The position numbers and the translations under genes were made by a program. Shown piece after piece: positions 10,217 to 22,285 of a stretch of DNA of 64,000 nt. The stretch is from Acorus gramineus. Lineage: Eukaryota > Streptophyta > Magnoliopsida > Acorales > Acoraceae. How positions within the stretch are numbered: position 1 is the stretch's first letter; the number at the start of each line of letters is the position of its first letter. Under the pieces are notes generated by a model that searched no databases, was not told the DNA's origin, and saw only the letters and a list, made by a program, of their open reading frames with translations. The DNA lies in NCBI GenBank assembly GCA_030737835.1, contig CM060856.1, positions 4,125,272 to 4,189,271 on the forward strand, in the 5' to 3' direction.

Positions 10217-13200
10217 TGTTGTGCCTGTGTCATAAAAGAGCCATTCTGGTTAAGTTATCGTCATTTAGAGCCTTATTTTTCGATCGAAGCCGCTAAAATT
10301 TTAGTTTTTAGATACCTGTGGAAGTTGGAGTGCTCTGATTGAAAATCTAACTACATATTATGGGTCCTAATACTGTTTTGTACTACCCATCAAAATTTCA
10401 TCGAATTCAGGTATCGTTTTCAAAAAATATGCAGTTCCGAATCGTATCTTGGTTTGGTCGTTACTGGATTGGCATGGAAGATGGCTTGCAAGACTAAGTG
10501 GGGTTAGTTTGACCAAGTCTTGGGGGAGGGGGGTTGTTTGTTTGCATGGTTGGGTTGACTTGTCAACCCCACCAACTCACTTTTTCTCTATTAAAAGCCC
10601 CTCCCCCAAATGTTTTTTTTTCTCTCTCTCTCCCTCTCCCACCCTCTCAACGAGCCTCTTTGGCTCTCCTTTTTCTTTTCATTTCCTTTTTTGTTTGGTT
10701 GAAGAAGAGAAAAGAAGGAAGAGGTGCATGTAGAGGGACATCAAGAAAGCCAAGTAGAAGGTGTGTTGTGAAGAAGTGAAGAAAGTGAAGTGGTGGTGGT
10801 GTGTGTGTGGTGTCATCGTGAGCCCCAACGTCTTCCCTTCTCCTCCCCCTCTCTTGATCTCGTAGACCGGACGCGCGACGATCCAAGTATCTGTGAGTGG
10901 TTCGATCTAACATTTCGAGAAGCGCTCGATGCACGTAGTCGTGCATCGCGCATCCATGGGGCATCTTGGCACCCCTATTATGTTAGATATTGCATGCTAG
11001 GATGTATAGCTCGTATATTGTGTAGAACCCCCTATTCTACCTTGTATTTGCCTATGTATTTGTATTCATGTATGAATGATCATGTTTGCATGCGCCCTGC
11101 TTGTATGGGCATTTATCTTTTGTATTTATATGGATATATAGAATATGGCATGCCTTAGGTAGTCTTTGGTTGAAAAACTACCCCCCCTTTCTAGTAATAC
11201 CTAGCTTGATTAAGCTTTGGTTAATATTTGGGTACATGCCTAATATTCCCTTGTCATAGGATGTGAGGGCATGGTATAGTTGTTGCGCCCATATTGTTGG
11301 GGCAAGGCTATGACCAGCTTCCTGAGATGATGAGGCTTTCTCTCTCTCTCGCCTTCCCTCTTTACGCGAACTGAGTAAGTAGATGTGGTTCCTACTTGAC
11401 TCAGGTCCGCTTGGGATTATCGACATGCGCATGTTGGTGCGCGGGATAGCGCTTAACCCTTCCCTTTTAAGTTGGTAATATCCAACGCATGTTAGGGTAT
11501 ACTTTGTGTGCTTGTATGATCAATGGCCTTGTATGCATGTTTAGTTAGGCCATACCTTGTATGTGTATTGCATGATATGTTGTTATGCTTTTATCTATGT
11601 TAGGGAGAACCCCTATGATTAATTATTATGTTATCGTGCATGTGGTTCATGTACATAACTGCTATAGAAATTCTCCTGTTATTGTTATGCGCATGTTAAA
11701 CTAATTGGGCCTATCTGTAATAGACGTGGGTATGACCCGCTATCGGGTTGTACCTTATTAGTTAAAGGGCAAGCGATGCAATCGCCACCTTACATCTGAG
11801 TGATGCACTCCATGGAATTCAAGAGAATTCAATGTTGTATCGGTTTTGTTAAACCGGTGGTTATGGCATTAGCTAGGTCTACCCATGCTAGGCTCGTGTG
11901 TGAACCGCCTGTTGGGTTACGCCTTAGCTTATATCTGCGCGAGAGCAGAGGTAACTCTTTGCGTCCGAGCGACGCATCTGCGTGAGAGTTCAAGCGTATT
12001 CGATATCATCGGTATATGACTATCGAGAGTAGTCGACCTATGTGGTTCACATTGTGAGCATGGAATTGTTCTTCCCATCATCAGATCCGCGTTGAAGCTG
12101 CCTAGCGTTGAAGCTCTCCTAACAAAGAGCTCCCACCTGTAGGTACTACCGATGTGTTCTGCAGATGTACTGATCATGGGAGTTTACCAGGTAGAGGCTA
12201 CCCGGGAGAGGGCTGTTATGCCTGTATCATTTGGAGCCTTAGTTTTCCATCGGAGTTGTTAAATTTTGGCTTTTAGCTACCTGCGGGAGTTGGGGTGCTC
12301 TGATTGAAAATCTGACTGCATCATTGTTCTCCCGGTACTGGCATTGGCCTAATTGTAAATTTTCATCGCATTCTGACGTCTTTTTAGAAGTTATGCATTC
12401 CAATTGGTATTCGGATTTAATTTTTGTTAATATCCAAGATGAAAAGGTTTAAATATGATTTTATCATGAATGTTTAGTTTTGAGTTAGCTTTCTTACAAA
12501 AGTGGAATTAGATCATCTGGATCATGTAGCAAAAGTTATGAGTATTTTTCTAATTATACCCTTGGGATGAGAAAATCCTGGCAGCAGCCCTGTTCGATGT
12601 TTAGCTCACATTTTAGAATAGTTGGAGGGGTTATTTGATCTGAGCATAAACATGAAAGTGGTAGATAATCTTCTTGGCTTTCCAATGGAGTTTCAATTGT
12701 ACAATTTGGAGCTAGATTGTGGAAGTTATGACTGTTCTAGTGATGACTGTCCAGAATTTTAGTCAAGGATAGCCTGGTTATTTTGCCCCCACTAGATTTG
12801 TTGTATTTAGGCCCAAATGTCTCTCCTCTCTCTCATTCTCGACTCTCTTTTGGTCCAGCCTTTTTGAGTGTGTTTGGTGGAGTTTTAGAAGGAGAAGAAG
12901 ATGGAACAAGAAGAGGTAGAGTTAGAAAAAATGGAAATCAAGGTGTGTGTGTGTGCAGGATTTGTTGTTGTGTTGTCTCTTCCTTCTCCTCCTCCTCTAG
13001 AGCCCCTCTCATGGTTTTATCCCCTGCTCCCCCTCCCGTCTGGTTCAACAAGAAGAAGAGAGGCTAAGATTGAGGTGGTGGTAGTGGTGGTGGTGGTCGA
13101 GGTGGTCGTGGGCACGCTTGTGAGATCCCACATCTCCTCTTCCCTCCCCCCTCTCTTGGTAAGCTTTTCCCTCTTCTTTATACTGATTTTTCAGCATGTG

Positions 13201-16200
13201 GGTATGTGTGGTTGCTGTTGGGAGAGTGTTGTTATGTGAAATTGTTATTGCATATGAGGTGTTTGTGTTTGTGCATGAATGGTGATGGTTTTGTATTGTA
13301 GTAAGGCAGATTTGTGTCTCCTTAAGATCCTTAAGGAACTAGTACCTAGAGGAATGTTTTGAAGCTTGTGTTTCCATGTAATATGATCATCTATGTGTCT
13401 AGAAGCTATATATGAAATTTAGTGTCAATATGATATCTGTGTTGTAAGTTATAACCTGTTTTGCATGGACTGTCTAGATTCGCGTGGTAACTATTCAGTT
13501 TCTGAAAAGATTTTATTTTGGGCTTGTAGAGGCAAAATTAGGTTATGATGTCTTCATGGAGTATGATACCAACATATCAGAGAATGTGTATGGTTTATTT
13601 CATAATTTTTAAATTTGTATTTGGTGTTGTGGGGATCAAATAGTAGGGCTGGTTGCAGCAGACATACTGATTTTGCTTAATTGTGTGTCAAGGAGTTGTT
13701 ATGCATGTTGTGGAAACTATCTGGAGTTAGGGTCTTCATAGGCTTATATGTGTGTCAGGAGGTTCCATATTTTAATTGTGAATATTTGGTTGTGTTTTGC
13801 AGCTTTCGTTGGCGGAACTTGCGATGAATGGGTCGTTAGGTGAGTGGTTCGATCCAACCCTTCGGGAAGTGTTGGATGCACGCAGTCGTGCGTCACGCAT
13901 CTGTGGGGCGCCCTAACTATACTAGTTGTGAGATGAGTAGTATGGTCATGTCTAACCCATATTATGCTAGATATCTTGCATGTTAGGCCTGTATAGCTCG
14001 TATATTGCGTAGAACCTCCTATTCTACCATATATTTGCATATGTATTGTATTCATATGCGAATAACCATGTTTGCATGCGTCCTGCTTGTATGGGCATGT
14101 ATCTCCTTGCATTATATGGATGTATAGAATATGGCATGTCTTATGTAGTGTTCTAATACTACCCCCTCTAGATTAGTAATATCTAGCAGGATTAAGCTTG
14201 GGTTAATGATCGTGTGCATACTTAGTATTCCCTGGTAGTAAGACTAGAGCGCGTGGTGTAGTAGTTGCGCCCATCTTGTTGGGGCAAAGCTATGACATTC
14301 TTGAGATGATGAGGCTTCATCTCTCTCTCGCCCTCTCTCCTTGCACGAACTGAGTAAGTAGATGTGATTCCTACTTGACTCAGGTTCATTTTGAAATATT
14401 GGCATACACCTGTTAGTGCGCGAGATCGCACTTGACCCTTCACTTTTAAGTTGGTGATATCCAACGCATGTTAGGATATACCTTGTATGCATATTATTTA
14501 GGCCATGCCTGGTATGTATGTTGCATATATATATCGTTTATGATTTATCCATGTTAGGGAGAACCCCTACAGTTAATTCTATGTTATCGTGCATGTGGAC
14601 AATTTATATAACTACGATAGAACTCTCCTATTATAATTGTGCATGTTATACTATTCGTGCCTACCTGTGCTAGGCGTGGGTATGACCCGTTGTCGGGTTG
14701 TATCTTAGTTAGTTAGAGCGCAAGCGATGTAATTGTCACCCTGCATCCGTGTGATGCACTTGTTGGAATTCAGGAGAATTCGATGTTATACCGGTGTTTC
14801 GAACCGGTGGTTATGGTGTTTAAGCTAGGCTTACCCATGTTAGGCGAGTGTATGAACCGTCCATTGGGTTATGCCTTGGGCTTATTTTTGGTGCGAGAGC
14901 CGAGGTAACTTCTTGCGTCCAAGCAATGCATCTGTGTGGGAGTTCATATGTATTTGATAGCATCGGTAAGCGATTATCGAGAGTAGTTATTTTTTCATTG
15001 GGTTCGCTTTGCAAAGATGGAGTGTTTCCTCCCAATATCGTTCGTGTTGAAGCGGCCCGAGTTGTAGCTGTCCTGACAGAGGGCCCCCACCTGTAGGTAC
15101 TATCGATGCATGTGGCAAGATGTGCTGATCATGGGGGTATACCAGGTAGAGGCTACCCGGGAGAGGGCTAACGAATGATATTGCGAGCATGGAATCGTTC
15201 TCCCCTTCGTCGAATCTGTGTTGATGCTGCCCAGCGTTGTAGTTGTCTTAACTGAGGGCCCCCACCTGTAGGTACTATCGATGCATGCAGCAAGATGTAC
15301 TGATCATAGGGGTATACCAGGTAGAGGCTACTCGGGAGAGGGTTACCGGATGATGAAGGGTGTAGAGCAAGCAGTTTTATTCCAAAAGTCACTAGGATCA
15401 CCCTTGCGGGGGTGAGGGTGAGGGTAAGTTGAGTCACGTCGTCACGTAACTCTTATACCCATCGAGTATACTCTGGGTATGATACTCCTAACGCGTGAGG
15501 TATCGAAGTATATCTCTACCTCGTAGCGGATGGATTTGTTGTATTTTGTTATCCATTGGGTTCTCACCCATGTTTTTCTTGAAAGAAAATTGCCTTAGTA
15601 TTGGATTATTGTTATGGTGCTTGGCTTCTTGTCACTCACTGAGCTTGTTGCTCACCCCTCCCATATTGTTTTTTCTACAGGGGCGGGGTTGGGCGTGGAG
15701 CTGGAGCTTCCCTATGGCGTGGTCTTGTGTGCGTGGGAGCGTCCCGTTTGGCGAATGGCGAGTGCGAGGCTGTCAGCAGTCCTAGAGTCTTGTATTTGTA
15801 ATAGTGCGTGTTGCACTGGTTGTATTTTATTTGGACTAGACTTGGCTCTCACTGGACAGTGATTGTGTATTCGAGTCTGTAATAATGTTTTTGGTTTACA
15901 GACATTGTTGATATTTTATGCTTCCGCTTTTCAGTTAGCTATCATTTATCTTTTCCTTGCCACCTTGTGTGTTGTTGGAGTCCTTGTTGACCTCAAGTAT
16001 TAATAGCTGATATTATATATATTGCCACATCTCGGGGACGGCCGCCCTGGGGCATGACAAGGGCTACCGGATGACGAAGGGTGTAGAGCAAACAGAGTTA
16101 TCCCAAAAGTCCCTAGGGTCACCCCTCCGGGGCTAGGGTGAGGGTGAGTTGGGAGTCACGTGGTCACATGACTCTTATACCCGTCGAGTATACTCTGGGT

Positions 16201-16961
16201 ATGTTACGCCTAACGCTTGAGGTATTGTAGTGTATCTCTTCCTCATAGAGAAAGGACTTGTTGTACTATGTTATGTCTAACGCTTGAGGTATCGTAGTCT
16301 AACTCTACCTCGTAGTTGTTAGACTCATTATAAACTATTATCCAGTAATACCATGTGTTATGGTTAATAGCTTGTTCCTCCCCGAGTGTCCTTTGAGTTT
16401 CCCTCGAGAACGAGGGTGAGGTGTGGTCGGGCCGCCACGTGACCTTTTTTATCTTTTAGGTTTCTACCCATGTTTTCCTTGAAATGAAGTTGCCTTGTAT
16501 TGAATTGTTGTGATAGTGTTTGGCTTTCAGCAACTCATTGAGCTTGTAACTCACCCCTCGCATACTGTTTCGTCCACATGGGCGGTGTTGGGCGTGCTAG
16601 AGCTTCCCTGTGGTGTGGTCTTGAGTGCGTGGAATGTCCCGTCTAGCGATTGGCGAGTGCGAGGCTGTTAGCAGTTCTAGTGTCGTATGTATTGGTAAAT
16701 TGTGCGTGTTGCACTGGTTGTATTTTATTTGGACTAGATTTGGCTCTCACGGGACAGTGATTGTGTATTCGAGTATGTAATAATATTTTGGTTTACAGAC
16801 TTATTGGTATTTTTATGCTTCCTCATTGTCAGTTGAGCTATCATTTATTTTTGCCTTGTCACCTTGTATGTTGTTGTTGGAGTTATTGTTGATCTCAGGT
16901 ATTGATAGCTGATATTATATATATTGTCACATCCTGGGGATGGCCGCCCTAGGGCGTGACA
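10217..16961 (+). repeat. 3' LTR of third-level element, interrupted
   Basis: Two parts, 10217-12213 and 16065-16961, together form an LTR of about 2.9 kb with TG...CA ends. The break holds the fourth-level solo LTR and one copy of its target duplication. The LTR end reads ATGGCCGCCCTAGGGCGTGACA-like sequence, matching the ends of the other long LTRs in the nest. Short apparent reading frames inside lack any recognisable domain. Confidence 0.8.
12214..16059 (+). mobile_element. fourth-level (youngest) solo LTR, 3846 bp
   Basis: Starts TGTTATGCCTG and ends GGGGCATGACA. It is flanked by perfect AGGGC duplications at 12209-12213 and 16060-16064. It is related to both surrounding LTRs. Its first ~1.4 kb resembles the second-level LTR (5980-7390). 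From about 13840 it resembles the third-level LTR (10900 onwards). A segment of about 175 bp is duplicated in tandem (from 15081 and from 15256) that is single in the surrounding LTR. No coding domain is left. Confidence 0.88.
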
Positions 16962-17644
16962 TAGGGTGTATTTTTCATTTGTTGGCTGGGATCTTAGGAT
17001 ATGTTCTGTATTATTTTTTTTATGCATGGATGCTTTATTCCATGGCTGAGTTGATGATGTTTGTCTGTCAGAGGGGTTTCTTCAATGTGAGGAAATGTGG
17101 TGATCTTGTGGTGCCAATGGCTATGCTCCAACGAGTCCAGTAGCGATCGCGCTACCGTTGGACTACTCGAGGCGTGTGATTAATTGCTGGACGCAGTACT
17201 CGTATCTGTGAGTCAATATAACTTGGCGTTTTGATCATATAGTTCCATGCTAAGTCATGTTTATGGCATCTTTCATTTTAATCTAGTATGCATGACTATA
17301 GTGGCATCCATAAATGATAATATGACATGGTTAAGTAGATTGTAATTAAAGTTCATGTTTATCTTGCTATACATATAATAAACTTGGAATATGTAGTTAA
17401 GAGTAGGAATTGATATTATTGTATCATGTCATATCCTAAATGCATGCTCATGATCTATTATTGTTAGTGCTTGCAAATTATGTTCTATTATCAGCATGCT
17501 CTATAGATCATCATCTACTGATGTGGTCAAGACATTGCTAGGGATAGGGGTTTGATCGTATGGGTCAAATCCTATTGCCTGTTGTGCATTACCTCGTAGG
17601 TCCTCGATCGGTGTGTGTTGAGCATGTTCGAGGTGGCTTAATTA

Positions 17645-18600
17645 TGATGTTTTGTGTGAGTTATGAGTGCGCACCTGCAGTTGAGGTGAGGGTAAACTCT
17701 AGGTGTCCTTCACGAGGGAGACGTTTTCAAGGTTCATCCTGGACGCCCACGGTATCCAATACTTCAAATCTGCTACGCGTCAGAGTGGTTGGATGACAGA
17801 GAGCTTAGCCAAGACACTGGGTTTGACGGTTCAGTTTGCATTGTGATGCTTCGTGTGAGTTAAGAGTGCGAACCTGCAGTTGAGGTGAGGATAAACTCTG
17901 GGTGTCCTTCACGAGGAAGCATTTTCGAGGTTCATCCTTGACGCCCACAATATCCGATACTTCAAATCGGCTACGTGTCAGAGTGGTTGGATGACAAAGA
18001 GCTTAGCCAATACACTGGGTTTGGCGATTCAGTTTACACTGTGATGCTTCGTGTGAGTTAAGAGTGCAAACCTGCAGTAGAGGTGAGGGTAAACTCTGGG
18101 TGTCCTTCACGAGGGAGCATTTTCAAGGTTCATCTTGGACGCCCACAGTATCCGATACTTCAAATCGGCTACGCGTCAGAGTGGTTGGATGATAGAGAGC
18201 CTAGCCAAGACACTGGGTTTGACGGTTTAGTTTGCATTGTGATGCTTCGTGTGAGTTAAGAGTGCGAACCTACAGTTGAGGTGAGGGTAAACTCTGGGTG
18301 TCCTTCACGAGGGAGCGTTTTCAAGGTTCATCCTGGACGCCCACGGTATCCGATACTTCAAATCGGCTACACGTCAGAGTAGTTGGATGATAGAGCCTAG
18401 CCAAGACACTGGGTTTGACGGTTCAGTTCGCATTGTGATGCTCCGTGTGTGTTAAGAATGCGCACCTGCAGTTGAGGTGAGGGTAAACTCTGGGTGTCCT
18501 TCACGAGGGAGCGTTTTCGAGGTTCATCCTGGATGCCCACGGTATCTGATATTTCAAATCGGCTACGTATCAAAGTGGTTGGATGACGGAATTCGACCCT
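17645..18600 (+). repeat. tandem array of ~198-bp units inside the second-level LTR
   Basis: Units begin at 17645, 17843, 18042, 18240 and 18436, each marked by TGATGCTTCGTGTGAGTTA or a close variant, giving periods of 196-199 bp. Four full units and a partial fifth are present. Unit length is in the range of plant satellite monomers, and the array lies within LTR sequence. It is not coding: frames differ between units and contain stops. Confidence 0.9.
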
Positions 18601-19705
18601 GTTTGCAAAGTGATGGTACCTAAGGCGTGGTCCATTGATGTGGTTGGTGATGCAGTCGGGCTTTGGTGGATTTAACGGGTGTAGTGGTACTCCCTGTGTT
18701 GGCTGAGCCGATGCATTTGCAGAAATGGATCGCTTAAGAGAAGTCACTGCGCAACAGGAGGAACTGTGAGGCATTTTTGTGTAGTAAAATTTCAGTCACT
18801 AGGATATATATAGCGTTGCTAACATGGGATGGATCCCCTGTGGTATGGGACGCAGACGGATCTGTCTTTATGTTAGGGACATAATGAGGTTAGTATGAGT
18901 TGACCTCTTGTGGTATGGGACGCAGGTTGGCCGGCTTATACTTGATAGTCATTTATGTATATTTTATGGATGTGTTGGGAATTGTACTGTGAGGTGCCTT
19001 GTGGTTAGGTTCATTCATTAGGCCTTCACCGGCTCACACCCTATTTTGATGGGTTTCATCCAGGTGTTGCGCAGGATCGGTGAGTTGGGTGTGGTTGAAG
19101 GTTTCGTGCGCCTCTTAGTGATTTGGTGAGCCTGTCAGCTTCCTGTTGTTTTTTTCTCTACCAGGTGTTTATTATTGGTATGTATTTGGCTGTATTTGCA
19201 ATTATGACTTATGTTCACACGGGACGATGATTATGTATTCTTTTGAGGGCCACTAATAATTGTTCTATGGCCTTGTATTGTTCATTTATTTATTCATATA
19301 CTATTCCGCTGTCGTTTATTTGCTTCAATCATTTATTCTTTATGATTTATTCTGATTATGATATACTCGGTATCGTCCATGTGTCACCCCTTGGGGACAG
19401 CCGCTCCTGGGACGTGACATTCTGAACCTAAGAACTCCCCTCTAATATTTGACCCCGTTCAATTCACTCATACCGCTTTATCATATAAAAAGTAATCGAA
19501 GAAGTATTTTACCCATGCTACCATAGATCCATTCTTTTAAAAAATTATGGTTACAACTCCTACATTATCTACATCAAACTCTTACAAGGAGTGCTGGCCA
19601 CATGCCCTTGTAGTGGACCCTAGTTGCATAAAAGTCTGTGAATCACGTCATCAAATGCTTGGACTACATCACCAACTCCTTCAACCAAACTCAAGGACGA
19701 GTTTT

Positions 19706-19722
19706 TCTTAAGAGGGAGGGAA
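19706..19722 (+). other. polypurine tract of outermost element
   Basis: Following the sequence AAGGACGAG, typical of the end of gypsy polyproteins, a tract reading AAGAGGGAGGGAA precedes the LTR start TGTAGCGTG at 19726. It supports the + orientation and the boundary of the right-hand LTR. Confidence 0.6.
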
Positions 19723-19725
19723 TCA

Positions 19726-20244
19726 TGTAGCGTGATCATGATCCGTTCGATCGTCATTGAAGACTACCAAATGGATGATGATGATTGATTTACAATTTTA
19801 ATAATTTTTTAGTTGGTTAGGATTTCTTTTCTACTTTTAGAATTAGAATTTGAATTTATTTTTGAATTTTGAATTTGATTTCAAATTTGGATTTAGTTAT
19901 GATTTAGTTAGATTTATTTGTGATTTTGAAAAATTTAGAGATTTGTTGAGATCCTAGTTTGTTAGGACTCTCTGTTCTATAAATATACTTTGTAATCACA
20001 AAATTAAGGAGAAGATTTTTGTTAATAGAATTTATTTATTTTCTCCATTGTATTTTGTTATCCTATGAGGATTAACAACTACATATAATTTTCATCATTT
20101 CTGGTATTCTTAGGAATCAACAAACTTTTTGAAGCCCATTGTCCTAGTATTCTTCGCGAATCAACAGTATCGTTGGAGCCTACAGATCTCATATCCCTGA
20201 AGGTTGATCGGGTCAGCAAAAGAGCGTGGTTCTACGTTGCATCA
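19726..20244 (+). repeat. 3' LTR of outermost gypsy remnant
   Basis: About 519 bp, starting TGTAGCGTGATC and ending GTTGCATCA, homologous to 4450-4916. The flanking 20245-20290 repeats the leader seen after 5170. The true outer end could therefore lie further right, if this copy is a middle LTR of a collapsed tandem. Confidence 0.7.
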
Positions 20245-20299
20245 TTTAGCAACTTGGTTGAGAGGAATAATTGCTCCCATGCTTGAAATTACTCACTAG

Positions 20300-20590
20300 A
20301 AAAAATCTTGAATGTAGTATCTAAAAAAACGTTGTTATACTCGGTCCATTTTACAACCCTATTTACAACCTCATATACCTTGTCAGCCCCTTGCACTCAC
20401 TATAACGAGATATACCTCTTTGGAATTTTTTTTACACATTCTATAAATGAGTCAATACAATTAATTGGAGTATATATTTTATTTTTTTACAAAAATATGT
20501 ATCTCATTAGATGAGGTATACATTTTTTTTTTAAAAAAAAGGTGCGACATGCATTTGGGTTGAAAATAGGGTTGAGTCTTGGATTTTCCA
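20300..20590 (+). repeat. dispersed AT-rich repeat, copy 1
   Basis: Member of a family also seen near 23360-23620, 31325-31550, 48350-48620 and 59875-60095. Shared features in order: GTTAcACTC, a TTTTACA..CT..TTACA stretch, TATACCTTGTCAG or similar, CTATAAATGAGTcaATACAA, and ATtAGACGAGGTATA. The family is non-coding, and the partly self-complementary ATACCTC...GAGGTAT motifs suggest a MITE-like fold-back. No target duplication could be fixed. Confidence 0.5.
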
Positions 20591-20747
20591 TCTAAAAACA
20601 ATTGTTATTTTACAAATTTTTATTTACAAACCCCATATGCAATTTTAAATCAGCCCATCTTCTGTGAGTGCATAGATTTTTTTGGAATTGCTTCATTTTT
20701 ATGAAAATTGAGGAAAACATATGTGAAGGATTGAGATTATCTAGAGG

Positions 20748-21241
20748 CAGTATTTTAAAACCCAACCAGACACCGCTGATTGAACCGGCTCAACTTTCAA
20801 TCGCTTTGAATTCCGGTTAATTTATCCTTAAAACCTAATCATATAAAAACTGATAAAACTCAATCAAACCACCGGTTGAACCAATGGTTTTCTAGATTCA
20901 GCAGCGTGTTAAATAAAACCGGCCATTTCCTTATTTATAATATGATTGATTTCTTGTTAAAATATAAAATCTAACAAATTTTTTTTACGATTTATATAAT
21001 AAAATCATTTTATAATATTAAGTAAAAATCTTTAAAAATATTACAATTAGGATTTGATAGTTATGCTAAAATATTCTAAAATATTTTATATCTTTTATAA
21101 TTTATTTAGTAATAATAATTAATACTTTTATTATGTAATGATAATGTCACGGTTCAAATCAGATTGACCCGACGGTTGAACTAGTGACCTTTAACCCTTT
21201 CATTTTTCTGATTCAATGAACGGTTCGATTTTTAAAAACTG
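20748..21241. mobile_element. CAGT-ended MITE-like element, copy 1
   Basis: Begins CAGTATTTTAAAACCC and ends with the inverse of CAGTTTTTAAAAATCGAACC. The centre is very AT-rich, and both ends carry CCGG/GGTTGAACC-type motifs. A related copy in the opposite direction lies at 44852-45290 inside an ABCG intron. No matching target duplication is visible at either end. Not coding. Confidence 0.6.
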
Positions 21242-21249
21242 GAGGGCGA

Positions 21250-21890
21250 TGGTGCAACGATTGGTGAAGGCTGCGGTGAAAATGGCTCTGATACTAATTG
21301 ATAAATTGTTCTTTGAAGAAGAGCCAGAATTCATAAAAGGAATCTAAAAAGTAATTTATTTCAAGGGTAAATTAATCTCCAGATGCTAAGGGTGTGTTTG
21401 TGCCACATGAAAAGTGAGCAAAAATGACAAAAATAAAAATTTTCTATTTGACCACCCACAAAACTACCGTTTGTACAAAACAAACATAGGAAATTTTTTT
21501 TTCCTTCACTTTCCCTTTGCTCTTTTGTCTTATTAGGATTGTTGAAAAAAATTTCTTTTCAATCAGTATCTCTTTGACTCAAATTCCTTCACTTTCCTTC
21601 ATTTTTCCTTTGAGATTGTGTGCAAACACACTCTAAAATGTACTTAAAATTAATAATCTCTCTCTGCGTTCTTTTATTGATATATATGTTCAAGTAAATA
21701 ACAAACATGACTCACCAACAAGATAAAAAAGTGAAGATTGGGTAGACTCAAGGGTAAATTGAACTGATAGTCCAAATTTAATATTATAAAATCAATGGAT
21801 TAGTTTTGATGGTTATGTGGCAAACACATGATCTAGTTAGTTTGTCTTGAGCCCATGATCGAAAATCATTTCTTGAAGTGATTCAACAGT
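21250..21890. other. intergenic, no gene seen
   Basis: AT-rich sequence without a supported reading frame. A stretch near 21240-21330 (GGTGCAACGATTGGTGAAGG onwards) may be a scrap of an old element, but I cannot assign it. Confidence 0.5.
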
Positions 21891-22285
21891 CAAATAGGCC
21901 TGTCAATGGGTCGTGGGTCGACTTGGACCCAATCCAGACCAGACCGGATAAAAAGCATAAAATACCCAACCTGAAGGACTCGAGACCCGATATGGATCTG
22001 ACTCAAAGGACCTGATCACCAAAACGGGTCGGGTCCGGGTCCACCCTGACCCGATCCCATGGACCCGTGGACCCGATTGACCTAAGCTGTGTTATTTTTT
22101 TTGTTAGTGATCCAACCCAAATTACCCAACTCATTAATGCCTAGACTAACTAACCCATTACTCAAGCCCAAGGCCCATACCCAAATGATACCAAACCCAC
22201 TGCCCAAGCAAGAAGGGAAATCAGAAGGAAAAAAAAAACAGAAAAGGAAAACCCTAGCCTACCCTACACACCCCTTCTCACCTAC

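Larger units (their letters stand above)
8816..10545. repeat. large inverted duplication (hairpin) of LTR start plus integrase end
   Basis: The left arm (about 8816-9677) is the reverse complement of the right arm (about 9730-10530), with a short unpaired centre of about 50 bp. Anchor pairs are 9661 with 9741, 9187 with 10217 and 8829 with 10521. The left arm also carries a ~50-bp insertion near 8985-9050. Mismatches are few by eye. A further copy of the LTR part (8420-8735) lies in the opposite direction to the left arm, making two overlapping palindromes. A transcript would fold into a hairpin of about 800 bp. Confidence 0.88.
7391..16961 (+). mobile_element. third-level rearranged long-LTR gypsy element
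   Basis: Starts TGTTGTGCCTGTG at 7391 and ends GGGCGTGACA at 16961. It is flanked by perfect TAGGG duplications (7386-7390 and 16962-16966), so both outer ends belong to one insertion into the second-level LTR. The 5' LTR is cut to about 1 kb (7391-8412). The interior is reduced to an inverted duplication of the integrase end plus LTR start (8420-10216). The 3' LTR is 10217-16961, interrupted by a solo LTR. Without that insertion the 3' LTR is about 2.9 kb. Gag, protease, reverse transcriptase and RNase H are absent. Confidence 0.8.
5867..19419 (+). mobile_element. second-level solo LTR (~4 kb), later split
   Basis: It starts TGTAAGAACC and ends GGGACGTGACA, the usual TG...CA ends. It is flanked by TCCTG (5862-5866) and TTCTG (19420-19424), a five-base target duplication with one change. 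Removing the later insertion (7391-16966) leaves about 3.98 kb. The 5' half (about 5980-7390) is clearly homologous to 12400-13760 in another LTR, sharing the word GGCAGCAGCCCTGTT. No internal domain or second LTR is present, so it is a solo LTR left by recombination. Long LTRs ending ...GTGACA are seen in Tekay/Del-like gypsy elements, which I infer as its lineage. Confidence 0.75.
4450..20244 (+). mobile_element. outermost Ty3/gypsy remnant of a four-level nest
   Basis: Two related LTR-like blocks bound this region: 4450-4916 and 19726-20244. They share long stretches, for example TTTGAATTTGATTTCAAATT and the segment around the word GGACTCTCTGTTCTAT. After the left LTR comes a degenerate tRNA-Met primer-binding site. 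Before the right LTR comes a purine tract, AAGAGGGAGGGAA. What remains of its own interior is only about 4917-5866 and 19420-19725. Everything between is later insertions. The left LTR lacks roughly its first 40 bases relative to the right one. The element is old and cannot move itself. Confidence 0.75.

Noticed and set aside
18397..18774. 125-codon - strand frame in the tandem array region
   Set aside because: Runs through the 198-bp repeats in a frame not kept between units.
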